From positions 868,001 through 932,000 of the forward strand of contig NZ_JAKIRP010000001.1 of NCBI RefSeq assembly GCF_021646545.1: a stretch of 64,000 nt of DNA. The letters are read 5' to 3'. Made by a program: the position numbers and the translations under genes. The stretch comes from Chitinophaga filiformis. GTDB lineage: Bacteria; Bacteroidota; Bacteroidia; Chitinophagales; Chitinophagaceae. The notes under the pieces are model-generated. The model saw only the letters and a list, made by a program, of their open reading frames with translations. It was not told the origin of the DNA and searched no databases. Positions 8,821 to 17,085 of the stretch are shown piece after piece (within the stretch, counting starts at the first letter, position 1; every line of letters starts with the position of its first letter).

Positions 8821-9792
8821 ATGAAAAACAGACTATTGGCGTTATCGCTGGGAACTATGCTGACCGGCACTGCCTTCGCACAGGAAACTATCAACCAGCC
8901 GTTTACCGCGTATGAAGAGAAGTTGCCCGGAACTACATTCACATTTAAAATGGTGCCTATTCCGGCCGGGGAGGTCACAATAGGAAGTCCGGAAAGTGAA
9001 AAAGGAAGAGACGCCGACGAAGGCCCTCAGAAAAAAGTGAAGATCGCCGCCTTCTGGATGGGCGCATACGAAGTGACCTTCGAGCAGTATGACGTATATT
9101 CTGATCCGGAAAAAGACAAAACTCCCATTCCTGATGGCATGACACGGCCCAGCCCTCCTTATATAGATCTGACACTTGGCATGGGGAAAGTAGGAGGTTA
9201 TCCGGCTAACAGTATGAGCCAGTATGGCGCACTGATGTACTGTAAATGGCTCTATGCGAAAACTGGCGTGTTCTACCGCCTGCCTACAGAGGCTGAGTGG
9301 GAATATGCCTGCCGTGCAGGCGCAGCTACAGCCTATCCTTTCGGCAATGATGTATCAAAACTGAAAGAGTACGCCTGGTATGCCGCCAACAGCGATAACA
9401 AGTATCATAAAGTAGGAGAGTTGAAACCCAATGCCTGGGGACTGTACGATATGCTGGGAAACGTAGCAGAATGGACGCTGGACCAATACGATGAACAATA
9501 CCTTCAGCATGTGTCAGATACAGACCCATGGAATAAGCCAACAGCCAAAACGCCGCGAACCATCAAAGGAGGAAATTATCATGATGACGTGGCGATGCTG
9601 CGCAGCGCCAGCCGCCTGAAATCTGATCCGAACTGGAACCGCCGGGACCCACAGATCCCTAAGAGTTACTGGTGGAATGCTGACGCACCCTTCGTAGGCT
9701 TTCGTGTAGTCCGCCCGCTGAAGCAGCCTACAAAGGAAGAGGCCGAACAGTTTTTTGAAGACGTCATCGATCAATATAAAGGCGCCAGATAA
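8821..9792 (+). CDS. Secreted SUMF1/formylglycine-generating-enzyme-like protein lacking catalytic cysteines
   Basis: 323 residues with a signal peptide cleaved after TAFA (residue about 20), leaving Gln at the mature N-terminus. The FGE-sulfatase fold is evident: PIPAGEVTIGS near the start, MGAYEVTFEQY, RLPTEAEWEYACRAG, GNVAEW and the terminal VGFRVVRP. True aerobic formylglycine-generating enzymes have two active-site cysteines shortly before the RSASR-like segment; here that region reads VAMLRSASR with none, so sulfatase activation is unlikely. A binding or structural role is more plausible. It is followed 68 bases later by a Gfo/Idh/MocA oxidoreductase on the same strand and may be co-transcribed with it. 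Confidence 0.9.
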   Translation: MKNRLLALSLGTMLTGTAFAQETINQPFTAYEEKLPGTTFTFKMVPIPAGEVTIGSPESEKGRDADEGPQKKVKIAAFWMGAYEVTFEQYDVYSDPEKDKTPIPDGMTRPSPPYIDLTLGMGKVGGYPANSMSQYGALMYCKWLYAKTGVFYRLPTEAEWEYACRAGAATAYPFGNDVSKLKEYAWYAANSDNKYHKVGELKPNAWGLYDMLGNVAEWTLDQYDEQYLQHVSDTDPWNKPTAKTPRTIKGGNYHDDVAMLRSASRLKSDPNWNRRDPQIPKSYWWNADAPFVGFRVVRPLKQPTKEEAEQFFEDVIDQYKGAR

Positions 9793-9860
9793 GCCGGTAA
9801 AAAATTGCTGTATTACAGCTTAGTAGATATCCCCCACATTAACTCATAAAAAACTCTATC

Positions 9861-11198
9861 ATGCAACAGGAAGAACTAAATCAATTCCACGGAAAAAACC
9901 GCAGAGACTTTATGAAACAATCGTCTCTTTTAGCCGGCGGACTGCTCGCGGCTCCTATGCTGTCACAGGCAAACTTCTTTTCAGGCGCAGACAATGTTAT
10001 CAAAGTAGCCCTGATTGGCTGCGGCGGTCGCGGTACCGGTGCTGCTGTGCAGGCGCTCAGTACAAAAGAAAATGTGCAGCTCGTGGCAATGGCGGATGCT
10101 TTTGCTGACAGGTTGAACGCCAGCTATAATAATATCAAAGACGAAGTTGGGGATAAGCCCGGCCGTCTGAATATAAAAGAAGAACACAAGTTCGTAGGTT
10201 TTGACGGCTATCAGAAGGCCATCGCGCTCGCTGACGTTGTCATTCTGGCAACGCCTCCGGGTTTCCGCCCTATCCATTTTGAGGAAGCGGTTAAACAGGG
10301 GAAACACGTTTTCATGGAGAAACCTGTAGCTACAGATCCGGCAGGTATCAAAAGAGTACTGGATGCGGCGGAAGTGGCAAAATCAAAGAAACTGAATGTG
10401 GTGGTTGGCTTGCAACGTCGTTACCAGACCTCTTACCGGGAAATGTACAAACGTTTCCAGGACGGCATAATCGGCGACGTGGTGTCTATGCAGGTATGGT
10501 GGAACCAGGGCGCATTGTGGGTAAGACCACGTAAACCTGAGTATACGGAAATGGAATACCAGATGCGCAACTGGTATTATTTCAACTGGCTGTGTGGAGA
10601 TCATATCGTAGAACAGCATATCCACAATATTGATGTTGGTAACTGGTTCATGAACGATTACCCGGTAACCGCGGTAGGAATGGGCGGCCGTTCCGTACGC
10701 ACCGGCAAAGAGTTCGGCGAGATCTATGACCACCACTTTGTGGAATATCGTTATGGCAATGGCGTAGTGATGAACAGCCAGTGCCGGCACTGGAAAGATT
10801 CCGACAGCAGGGTAGATGAAGAGATCGTAGGTATAAAAGGCCGTATGCTGATGGATAAGGCAGTGATCAAAGATCATAAGGGAAAAGTGCTTTACCAGTT
10901 TGACAAGAAAAATGAGAACCAGCCTTACCAGGCGGAACACGATGAATTGTTTGCCGCTATTGCCAAAGGTGAATACAAGTTCTGGGATACGGAGAGGGCC
11001 GCTAAAACAACGCTGACGGCTATCATCGGAAGGCTGGCTACCTATTCCGGACAGACTATTGCATTTGACAAGGCACTTAATTCAGGTTTGAACCTGCAGC
11101 CGGCTACTTATGCATTTGATGCAGCACCTCCGATAGTACCGGATGCATCTGGTAACTATGCTTATGCAAAACCGGGTATCACTAGATATTTTAGCTAA
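9861..11198 (+). CDS. Tat-exported Gfo/Idh/MocA family oxidoreductase
   Basis: 445-residue NAD(P)-dependent sugar oxidoreductase. A twin-arginine signal (NRRDFMKQSSLLAGG, about residues 13-27) precedes the Rossmann motif GCGGRGTG, and the EKP catalytic-lysine motif follows in HVFMEKPVATDP. The C-terminal alpha/beta domain is typical of the family. Export suggests a tightly held cofactor, as in glucose-fructose oxidoreductase; that is inference. The reaction cannot be assigned: sugar oxidation, keto-sugar reduction and redox-assisted glycoside cleavage (GH109-like) are all known for exported members. The C-terminus ends just before a strong terminator. Confidence 0.9.
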   Translation: MQQEELNQFHGKNRRDFMKQSSLLAGGLLAAPMLSQANFFSGADNVIKVALIGCGGRGTGAAVQALSTKENVQLVAMADAFADRLNASYNNIKDEVGDKPGRLNIKEEHKFVGFDGYQKAIALADVVILATPPGFRPIHFEEAVKQGKHVFMEKPVATDPAGIKRVLDAAEVAKSKKLNVVVGLQRRYQTSYREMYKRFQDGIIGDVVSMQVWWNQGALWVRPRKPEYTEMEYQMRNWYYFNWLCGDHIVEQHIHNIDVGNWFMNDYPVTAVGMGGRSVRTGKEFGEIYDHHFVEYRYGNGVVMNSQCRHWKDSDSRVDEEIVGIKGRMLMDKAVIKDHKGKVLYQFDKKNENQPYQAEHDELFAAIAKGEYKFWDTERAAKTTLTAIIGRLATYSGQTIAFDKALNSGLNLQPATYAFDAAPPIVPDASGNYAYAKPGITRYFS

Positions 11199-11227
11199 GG
11201 CGTAGTATATTTATAAAAAAGGATATT

Positions 11228-11255
11228 GAAGGCCCCGGCAAGGGGCCTTCGTTTT
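11228..11255 (+). terminator. Rho-independent terminator close to the dacB start
   Basis: Nine-base-pair perfect stem GAAGGCCCC/GGGGCCTTC with a GGCAA loop followed by GTTTT. It ends only 11 bases before the ATG of the next gene at 11267. Confidence 0.8.
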
Positions 11256-11266
11256 ACAGGAAGTAT

Positions 11267-12589
11267 ATGAGATTATTCAGGATCGTTTTATCAGGTTGCC
11301 TGTTATTGCTGATGGAGCAGACAGCTTTCGCACAGTATGGCCAGATCAGGAAATGGGCAGAAGAGGAATTACTGAGCAGCCCCGCCTTACGACAGGCACA
11401 TACAGGTATCAGTATCTATGAACCAGCTACCGGAAAATACTGGTACAGCTACCAGGACGATCATTATTTTACCCCGGCATCCAATACCAAGATATTTACA
11501 TTATATACCGCCATGCGCCTGCTGGGCGATTCTCTGCCGGCATTACGCTACCTGGAAACAGATTCCGTGTTGTATGTAAAAGGCACGGCAGATCCGGCAT
11601 TCCTTCATCCGGATTATACGGTGCAACCTGCCTGGCAGTTACTGCAGCAAACTTCTAAACGTATTATGATCGTTCCTGCTGTATCTGAAAATAAACGTTT
11701 CGGCTATGGATGGGCGTGGAGTGATTACGCCGACTATTACCAGCCTGAATTAAATGAATGGCCTATGTACGGCAACGTAGCCCGCATCCGCCACCATGGG
11801 GATATGACACTGATCTGGCCGCGTATGTTCAATGACACCGCTCATTTTACCTTCCGTAGAGATGATAAGCTGGAGGAACTCCTCGCAGAAAGAGATGAGC
11901 GCAGTAACCGTTTTTCGCTGACCTTCAACGGAAATGATAAGAGCCTGCAGGAAGCAGAAGTCCCCTTCATAACAGGCCACACAGGCGATCTTGCCTACAG
12001 GCTGCAGGATACATTACACAAGCCGGTAACTGTACTGACCGATGGAACAACACTTCCACCAGGCGCATTTACATTATTGAAAGGCATACCGGCAGATTCC
12101 CTGTTCCTGCCGATGATGCACAGAAGTGATAACTTCTTTGCTGAACAAACGCTGATGATGTGCGCTGCACGGCTCTGGGACACGATCAGTACCGCCCGTA
12201 CGATCGATTTCATGGAGAAGAGCTATCTGACCAATTTACCCGATACCCCTAAATGGGTGGATGGTTCCGGCTTGTCGAGATACAACCTCTTCACCCCGCG
12301 CGACTTCGTAAGTGTATTGTCGGATATGTATAAAACCTATCCTTCCGAAAGACTCTATGCTTTATTCCCCACGGGAGGCAAAGGCACGCTGAAAAACTAT
12401 TACAAACAACAGTTTGTGCACGCCAAGACCGGTACCTTGTCGGGGTGCGTGGCATTAAGCGGATACCTCGTTACTAAGAAAAACAAGACGCTTGTATTCA
12501 GCGTACTTGTAAATAATCATAACAACAGCGCTACCAACGTCAGAAGAACGGTAGAACGTTTCCTGACGCAGGTATGGGAAAAATACTAG
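11267..12589 (+). CDS. dacB: D-alanyl-D-alanine carboxypeptidase/endopeptidase, PBP4 type (peptidase S13)
   Basis: 440-residue periplasmic low-molecular-weight penicillin-binding protein that trims or cleaves peptidoglycan cross-links. A signal peptide ends at TAFA (about residue 22), leaving Gln at +1. The three active-site motifs are in order: SNTK (SxxK) in PASNTKIFT near residue 74, SDN (SxN) in HRSDNFFAEQ near residue 286, and KTG in HAKTGTLSG near residue 387, with the long S13 insert domain between the first two. Length fits the family. The stop codon overlaps that of the convergent downstream gene in one CTAG. Confidence 0.92.
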   Translation: MRLFRIVLSGCLLLLMEQTAFAQYGQIRKWAEEELLSSPALRQAHTGISIYEPATGKYWYSYQDDHYFTPASNTKIFTLYTAMRLLGDSLPALRYLETDSVLYVKGTADPAFLHPDYTVQPAWQLLQQTSKRIMIVPAVSENKRFGYGWAWSDYADYYQPELNEWPMYGNVARIRHHGDMTLIWPRMFNDTAHFTFRRDDKLEELLAERDERSNRFSLTFNGNDKSLQEAEVPFITGHTGDLAYRLQDTLHKPVTVLTDGTTLPPGAFTLLKGIPADSLFLPMMHRSDNFFAEQTLMMCAARLWDTISTARTIDFMEKSYLTNLPDTPKWVDGSGLSRYNLFTPRDFVSVLSDMYKTYPSERLYALFPTGGKGTLKNYYKQQFVHAKTGTLSGCVALSGYLVTKKNKTLVFSVLVNNHNNSATNVRRTVERFLTQVWEKY

Positions 12590-13230
12590 CGGATAGCATA
12601 GTGTTGCAGACGGATAGTATCAGTAGGTGAGGCGGTTTCTATGTAGCCTACTCCCAGCGCATAATAATACGTCGCAATGGTGCCAGCGGGATATGCGGTT
12701 TCTCCAATGAGGACGGCGGCGTCCTGCCGTACGACAATAACATCTTTATAATCATTACCCAACACAGTATGAACGGCCTCTTTCTTCAGCATATGGTATT
12801 GCAGTAGGCCCGTCTGTTCAACACCGGCAATGGTCACTGATACCGTATCGTTCCAGCTGCTTCCCTCACTGTAATTGTCATGAAGGAATAACCTGTCTCC
12901 TTCTTCCAGTTGATAGTCCGGCAGGGACAAGGCCTGTTCATATAGAAAATAACTGCCATTGTCACAGCGCACGAACTGGTCAGCAGATCCATCACTAAGG
13001 ACGGAATACAGGTGGCCATTAATGGTCGTATCACCAGTTACCAGGAGCTCATAATGTGAGGTATCCCCACTGCTGTTGGTATACTGATAGGTAAAAGAAG
13101 ACCCGGCGGAATAGGGCGCGTAGCCACAATGATAGTCAATGATGGTGCCTTCAAGACTTCTTTCTTTACGGCAGGCATACATAGAGAATATGGATAATGC
13201 TCCGACAAAAAACAGAGACCTATACAACAT
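12586..13230 (-). CDS. Hypothetical lipoprotein
   Basis: 214 residues starting with a lipoprotein signal, hydrophobic core FFVGALSIFSMY and a Cys at residue 20 followed by RKE. The rest is rich in Thr, Ser and Tyr with a beta-rich look and no motif I recognise. ATG 13230 was preferred to a TTG four codons upstream. The stop codon shares the palindromic CTAG at 12586-12589 with dacB, which converges on it. Confidence 0.8.
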   Translation of the reverse strand: MLYRSLFFVGALSIFSMYACRKERSLEGTIIDYHCGYAPYSAGSSFTYQYTNSSGDTSHYELLVTGDTTINGHLYSVLSDGSADQFVRCDNGSYFLYEQALSLPDYQLEEGDRLFLHDNYSEGSSWNDTVSVTIAGVEQTGLLQYHMLKKEAVHTVLGNDYKDVIVVRQDAAVLIGETAYPAGTIATYYYALGVGYIETASPTDTIRLQHYAIR

Positions 13231-13346
13231 AAATGGACGCAATAGTTATAGAATGTATAGGGCAGATAGGATCGTACGGGCCGTAATGTAGTAAAAAAGT
13301 AATGGCGGCGTAAATGATAAATTATTGTGTGTCATTAAAATAAAAG

Positions 13347-14723
13347 TCAGTTACACACTTCCAGCGCAGGAGTGATGGTTCCGGCGCCTGCACGTATGGT
13401 TGTGGTCGATGTCTGGTTAGTGCGGCTGTCTGTGGCAGTAAAAGTGACACTGACCGGCTGGCTACTGCACCGCAGGACTGTGACGCTGAAATTGCCATTG
13501 GAAATGCTTGCGGTATAGTTCCGCTGTTCCACGTTGACGATCACCTTACCGCTTATCACATTGAACTGATCACAGTCTTTAGCCGTTCCGTTAATGATCA
13601 GCGTCTCATTCTCAGCGAGGGTCACGTTCACATTGCTGATCTCCGCGGCTACGCTAAAGGGACCAATCTCCTGCTGGCGGAGTACATTGAAGCAATTGTC
13701 TGTCAGGATCATCGTCATTGGTGTATTGGCAGCGGCTTTACCATAATATGTTCCCTCAACATTGGTGAATCCAAAGGTCGGAATAAAGTCTGGTTTCGTA
13801 AGCAGGGTGACACGGGTATTGGAGAGCGGCGCTGCCTGCTGATCCTTTACATGGGCCGTGAGCGTAATCTGCGGAAAAGTGGTTGCGCACAGCCAGTATC
13901 CTGTTTGTCCTGCAGTACCTGTATAGTCATTTCCCTGGCGGGTGGCCTGTCCTTCTTCCTTCCAGAAACCGGTAGCCTCGTCGAAACGCCATAAAGGTAT
14001 TTGCTGCGGAGCGCTGGACGTCAGTTCATTGGGTATCATGATCCGGAAGCTGGCAGGCTTCGCGGGATCAGGTTGAAGAGCTGTACCGGCGGCATCTTCC
14101 ATCGTGAAAACGATCATACTGAACGCCCGCAGGCCTAGCTGTTTGTTATTCTTATCAACACCACGCAGGTCTCCCGGCATCTGGTCTGCCACAGTGCTGG
14201 CTATAGGATGTATATAAAAGGAACGGACGGTTACTGTTCCATCGTAAGGCTGGTTGCCAGCCGTGAGAACAGCATTGGGGGGAAAGGTGAGGGTGCCTTC
14301 GGGGAAGGGAATAAGATCGCCGGTGGTGGCGCTGATTTTATTCTCGTTTTTAAGTAATAACTCCAATTGGACATATTGCGACTGGTCAGGGCGTACCATG
14401 AGCGTCCTGTAACCTCTGAAGTAGCCGTTCTTTTGCACACTGACCACAGCTGCATCGTCGAGTACGCGGATGTTTTCGAGCAGAAAATGCCCGTCTTCAT
14501 TGGTCGTAGTGATCTGTCCTCCGCCGGATATAAATGCATTTTGTACGGGTTGCGATTGTTCATTCAACACACGGCCTTCTATACTCGTTTGCACGATCTG
14601 AACAGGTGGGGTATAATCTGGCGGAGGGCCCTCCTCAGAAAGCATTTTTTTACATCCACTTACTATGAGCATCAGTAAGAACAGTAAGGTTGGCATTACA
14701 GGGGACAATCTTCGTAAGTACAT
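13347..14723 (-). CDS. Lipoprotein with carboxypeptidase-regulatory-like/Ig-like domain
   Basis: 458 residues with a lipobox LIVSGC (Cys24) followed by KK. Residues about 45-120 look like a CarboxypepD_reg-like beta-sandwich: SIEGRVLNEQSQPVQNAFIS, then TTNEDGHFLLENI. The later part repeats beta-rich segments such as LTAHVKDQQAAPLSNTRV. It contains no catalytic motif. Such proteins are envelope lipoproteins in Bacteroidota, often of unknown role. A TATATTTA sequence at 14758-14765 is a near match to a -7 box in the right place. Confidence 0.82.
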   Translation of the reverse strand: MYLRRLSPVMPTLLFLLMLIVSGCKKMLSEEGPPPDYTPPVQIVQTSIEGRVLNEQSQPVQNAFISGGGQITTTNEDGHFLLENIRVLDDAAVVSVQKNGYFRGYRTLMVRPDQSQYVQLELLLKNENKISATTGDLIPFPEGTLTFPPNAVLTAGNQPYDGTVTVRSFYIHPIASTVADQMPGDLRGVDKNNKQLGLRAFSMIVFTMEDAAGTALQPDPAKPASFRIMIPNELTSSAPQQIPLWRFDEATGFWKEEGQATRQGNDYTGTAGQTGYWLCATTFPQITLTAHVKDQQAAPLSNTRVTLLTKPDFIPTFGFTNVEGTYYGKAAANTPMTMILTDNCFNVLRQQEIGPFSVAAEISNVNVTLAENETLIINGTAKDCDQFNVISGKVIVNVEQRNYTASISNGNFSVTVLRCSSQPVSVTFTATDSRTNQTSTTTIRAGAGTITPALEVCN

Positions 14724-14789
14724 ATGTATTGGGGATTGGGATTATGATCCGTCATAGTAAATATAGTACTTAAACAGCTGATTTCCAAA

Positions 14790-14823
14790 GAAAAAGGGGA
14801 AAGCCTTCCGGCCTTCCCCTTTG
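14790..14823 (-). terminator. Rho-independent terminator of the GMC/Gfo-Idh operon
   Basis: Read on the minus strand, AAAGGGGAAGGCC pairs with the GGC-TTTCCCC arm around a short loop and is followed by a T run. It lies 22 bases past the stop of the gene at 14846. Confidence 0.82.
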
Positions 14824-14845
14824 ATTATCATTTAGTTGCATAAGG

Positions 14846-16294
14846 TTATACACCGAGGCTCCAGCCCTGACGGTATGTTCTTTTTACAAACTGGTTGGCA
14901 TCATCAAAGTTGGTGACTTTCATCTCTTTACTATCCCACAGCAGCTTGATGTAACGGCCTGGGAATGATGTTTTTCCATCTTTTTCTTTCTTGATGTCGA
15001 AGCTTCTGATAGCAAGGTTAGCCATCAATAAAGTTTCTGTGAGCGGACCGGCAATAGAGAACGGAGAGCTGATGGCTTTATTCTTATCGCTGTTAAAACC
15101 AGCAATTGCAGCATTTACCCACTGCACATAGTGTCCTTCCGGTACACGGGCAATAGTTTGCTTAACGGTGGTCTGTTTGGTCTTGCTGGTAGGCAGCAAC
15201 TGCGGATCCCTGCCATAAGTACCGCACATCATCTTGCCTTTGTCGCCGATCAGGATAGCACCGTTGCCACCGTCGCCCATTACTTCGTTAGGACCGAGTT
15301 CTTCCGGACGCTCCGGCTGGATACCACCATCCATCCAGTGGAGGGTGATCTCTTTACCGTTCTTGCCGTCAAACTTCAGGATCACGTGTGAAGACGGAGG
15401 ACAGCTTTCAGGGAAATAACCGCGTTTGAATTCGTCTACATAAACACTACCTACGCTGCACTCTACTGATTTAGGATAGCCCAGACCCAGTATGCGGAAA
15501 GGAGGTTCTATGATATGGCATCCCATGTCGCCGAGTGCGCCGGTACCATAATCCCACCAGCCGCGCCAGTTGAAAGGCACCAGTTTATCGATATAATCTT
15601 TGTAAGGAGCAGTACCCAGCCAGAGGTCCCAATCGAGTTCTTTTGGCACTTCTGCCTTCAGGTTGGACCAGGGAATACCCTGTGGCCATACCGGACGGTC
15701 TGTCCAGCAGTATACGGTATGCACATCGCCGATAAGGCCTGCATTGTACCATTCCATCATCTGGCGTACACCGTCGCCGGAAGCGCCCTGGTTACCCATT
15801 TGGGTCACCACTTTGTGTTTCCTGGCCGCAGATGTCAATGCGCGGGCCTCGAAGATATCGTGGGTGAGCGGTTTCTGAACGTATACGTGTTTACCCAGTT
15901 GCATGGCTGCCATAGCAGCTACGGCATGCTGGTGATCTGGAGTGGATACAGTAACGGCATCGATATTTTTATGCTCTTTATCCAGCATTTCCCGAAAGTC
16001 CTTGTAGAATTTCGCTTTGGGAAAACGGGCAACAGAGTTGGCAGCCCTGCGGGTATCGACATCGCAGAGGTAGGTGATGTCTGCCGGGCCTTTGGCGATC
16101 TCGGACAGATCGCTTTCTCCTTTACCACCCACACCTATACCGGCTACGCGTAAACGATCGCTGGGTGCAATAAAACCTTTACCTCCTAATACGTGACGTG
16201 GAACGATCATAAAGCCGGCCGCCGCCAGTGCGCCGTTCTTTAAGAATGATCTGCGGGATTCATGACTTCCCTGATTGTTTTTTTCCTGGACCAT
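14846..16294 (-). CDS. Tat-exported Gfo/Idh/MocA family oxidoreductase
   Basis: 482 residues. The signal contains the twin-arginine motif SRRSFLKNGALAAAG (about residues 13-27); the Rossmann motif is GIGVGGKGE. The usual EKP motif is QKP here (HVYVQKPLTHD), still with the catalytic Lys. It resembles the large Bacteroidota/Planctomycetota group of exported Gfo/Idh proteins. ATG 16294 is taken rather than a TTG three codons earlier. It is the last gene of a likely operon with the subunit-3-like gene (82-base gap) and the GMC dehydrogenase, pointing to periplasmic sugar oxidation or handling of a keto-sugar product. The substrate is unknown. Confidence 0.9.
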   Translation of the reverse strand: MVQEKNNQGSHESRRSFLKNGALAAAGFMIVPRHVLGGKGFIAPSDRLRVAGIGVGGKGESDLSEIAKGPADITYLCDVDTRRAANSVARFPKAKFYKDFREMLDKEHKNIDAVTVSTPDHQHAVAAMAAMQLGKHVYVQKPLTHDIFEARALTSAARKHKVVTQMGNQGASGDGVRQMMEWYNAGLIGDVHTVYCWTDRPVWPQGIPWSNLKAEVPKELDWDLWLGTAPYKDYIDKLVPFNWRGWWDYGTGALGDMGCHIIEPPFRILGLGYPKSVECSVGSVYVDEFKRGYFPESCPPSSHVILKFDGKNGKEITLHWMDGGIQPERPEELGPNEVMGDGGNGAILIGDKGKMMCGTYGRDPQLLPTSKTKQTTVKQTIARVPEGHYVQWVNAAIAGFNSDKNKAISSPFSIAGPLTETLLMANLAIRSFDIKKEKDGKTSFPGRYIKLLWDSKEMKVTNFDDANQFVKRTYRQGWSLGV

Positions 16295-16376
16295 ATGTAA
16301 CAAAATTTACCGATCAATATAATAGAAATGAGAGAAAATGCCTGTTAAATAATGATGTACGGGGGATTGAATGGTA

Positions 16377-17063
16377 TTAATCCCATGTCATGATCTTACT
16401 TCTGTCCTCCATTTTTACATAGAGTGGCAGCAGCTTTTCATCGTACGACAGTCCGTAGTGCTGCAATACATCTGCCGGAACACCATCCCACTCATTCGGC
16501 ACATTGCCCTTGTAACCAATATCTTTGATGCCCATCTGGGTGGTGAAGAAACCATTGGCAGTCAGGTCTCTCATCAGGCTGAAGAAGGCAGCACCCTGTA
16601 CCATCTCTGGTTTTACCTGTTCAGGATACGCGATCTGGTCAATCAGTTCAAGCTGTTGCTGTTGCGTACAATCTACAAAGGCATTATTGTAACGTTTCGC
16701 ACATTGTACATCGAGCCAGCGTAAGCCTCCGCGCAGCGGTAGTTTGAACTGTGGCTGGTCTTTGGCCATGAACTCAATGAACTCCGGAACCTTCGCCTCG
16801 GAGGCACTGCCGGAATGTTCATCGGCTGGAATAATAATATCTGCAAGCACTGTGATCGTTTTCATTTCTGCAGCAGTAAAGAACGTTTCCGCCATCAACG
16901 CTGCGTCTCTTGCAGCTTCCGGTTCGGTACGGCCATAAGATGGCAGCTTTCCTGCGCCGTCTTTTTCTTTTGCTGTCGTCTTTTTATCATCACAGCCGGT
17001 CAGAATAGCGCCTACCGAGAGAGAGCCAATGGTCAGCGCTTTGAGTGATTCCCTTCTGTCCAT
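16377..17063 (-). CDS. Gluconate 2-dehydrogenase subunit 3 family protein (Tat signal)
   Basis: 228 residues with an N-terminal twin-arginine motif (DRRESLKALTIG) and a Cys at about residue 24 in ILTGC, so it may be an exported lipoprotein. The rest fits the small-subunit fold of gluconate/FAD-glucose dehydrogenases, including LADIIIPAD, EFIEFM and the helical middle. In known systems the small subunit is required for Tat export and maturation of the catalytic GMC subunit, which lacks its own signal. That matches its place 22 bases downstream of the GMC gene. Confidence 0.9.
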   Translation of the reverse strand: MDRRESLKALTIGSLSVGAILTGCDDKKTTAKEKDGAGKLPSYGRTEPEAARDAALMAETFFTAAEMKTITVLADIIIPADEHSGSASEAKVPEFIEFMAKDQPQFKLPLRGGLRWLDVQCAKRYNNAFVDCTQQQQLELIDQIAYPEQVKPEMVQGAAFFSLMRDLTANGFFTTQMGIKDIGYKGNVPNEWDGVPADVLQHYGLSYDEKLLPLYVKMEDRSKIMTWD

Positions 17064-17085
17064 ATTTCAAGTGAATTGAGTCGTG

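Noticed and set aside
8821..9792. Sulfatase-activating formylglycine-generating enzyme
   Set aside because: No cysteines at the active-site position and no sulfatase gene in the window.
10383..10940. Minus-strand open frame inside the Gfo/Idh gene
   Set aside because: Antisense shadow: the plus-strand frame holds the Rossmann and EKP motifs and has a good terminator.
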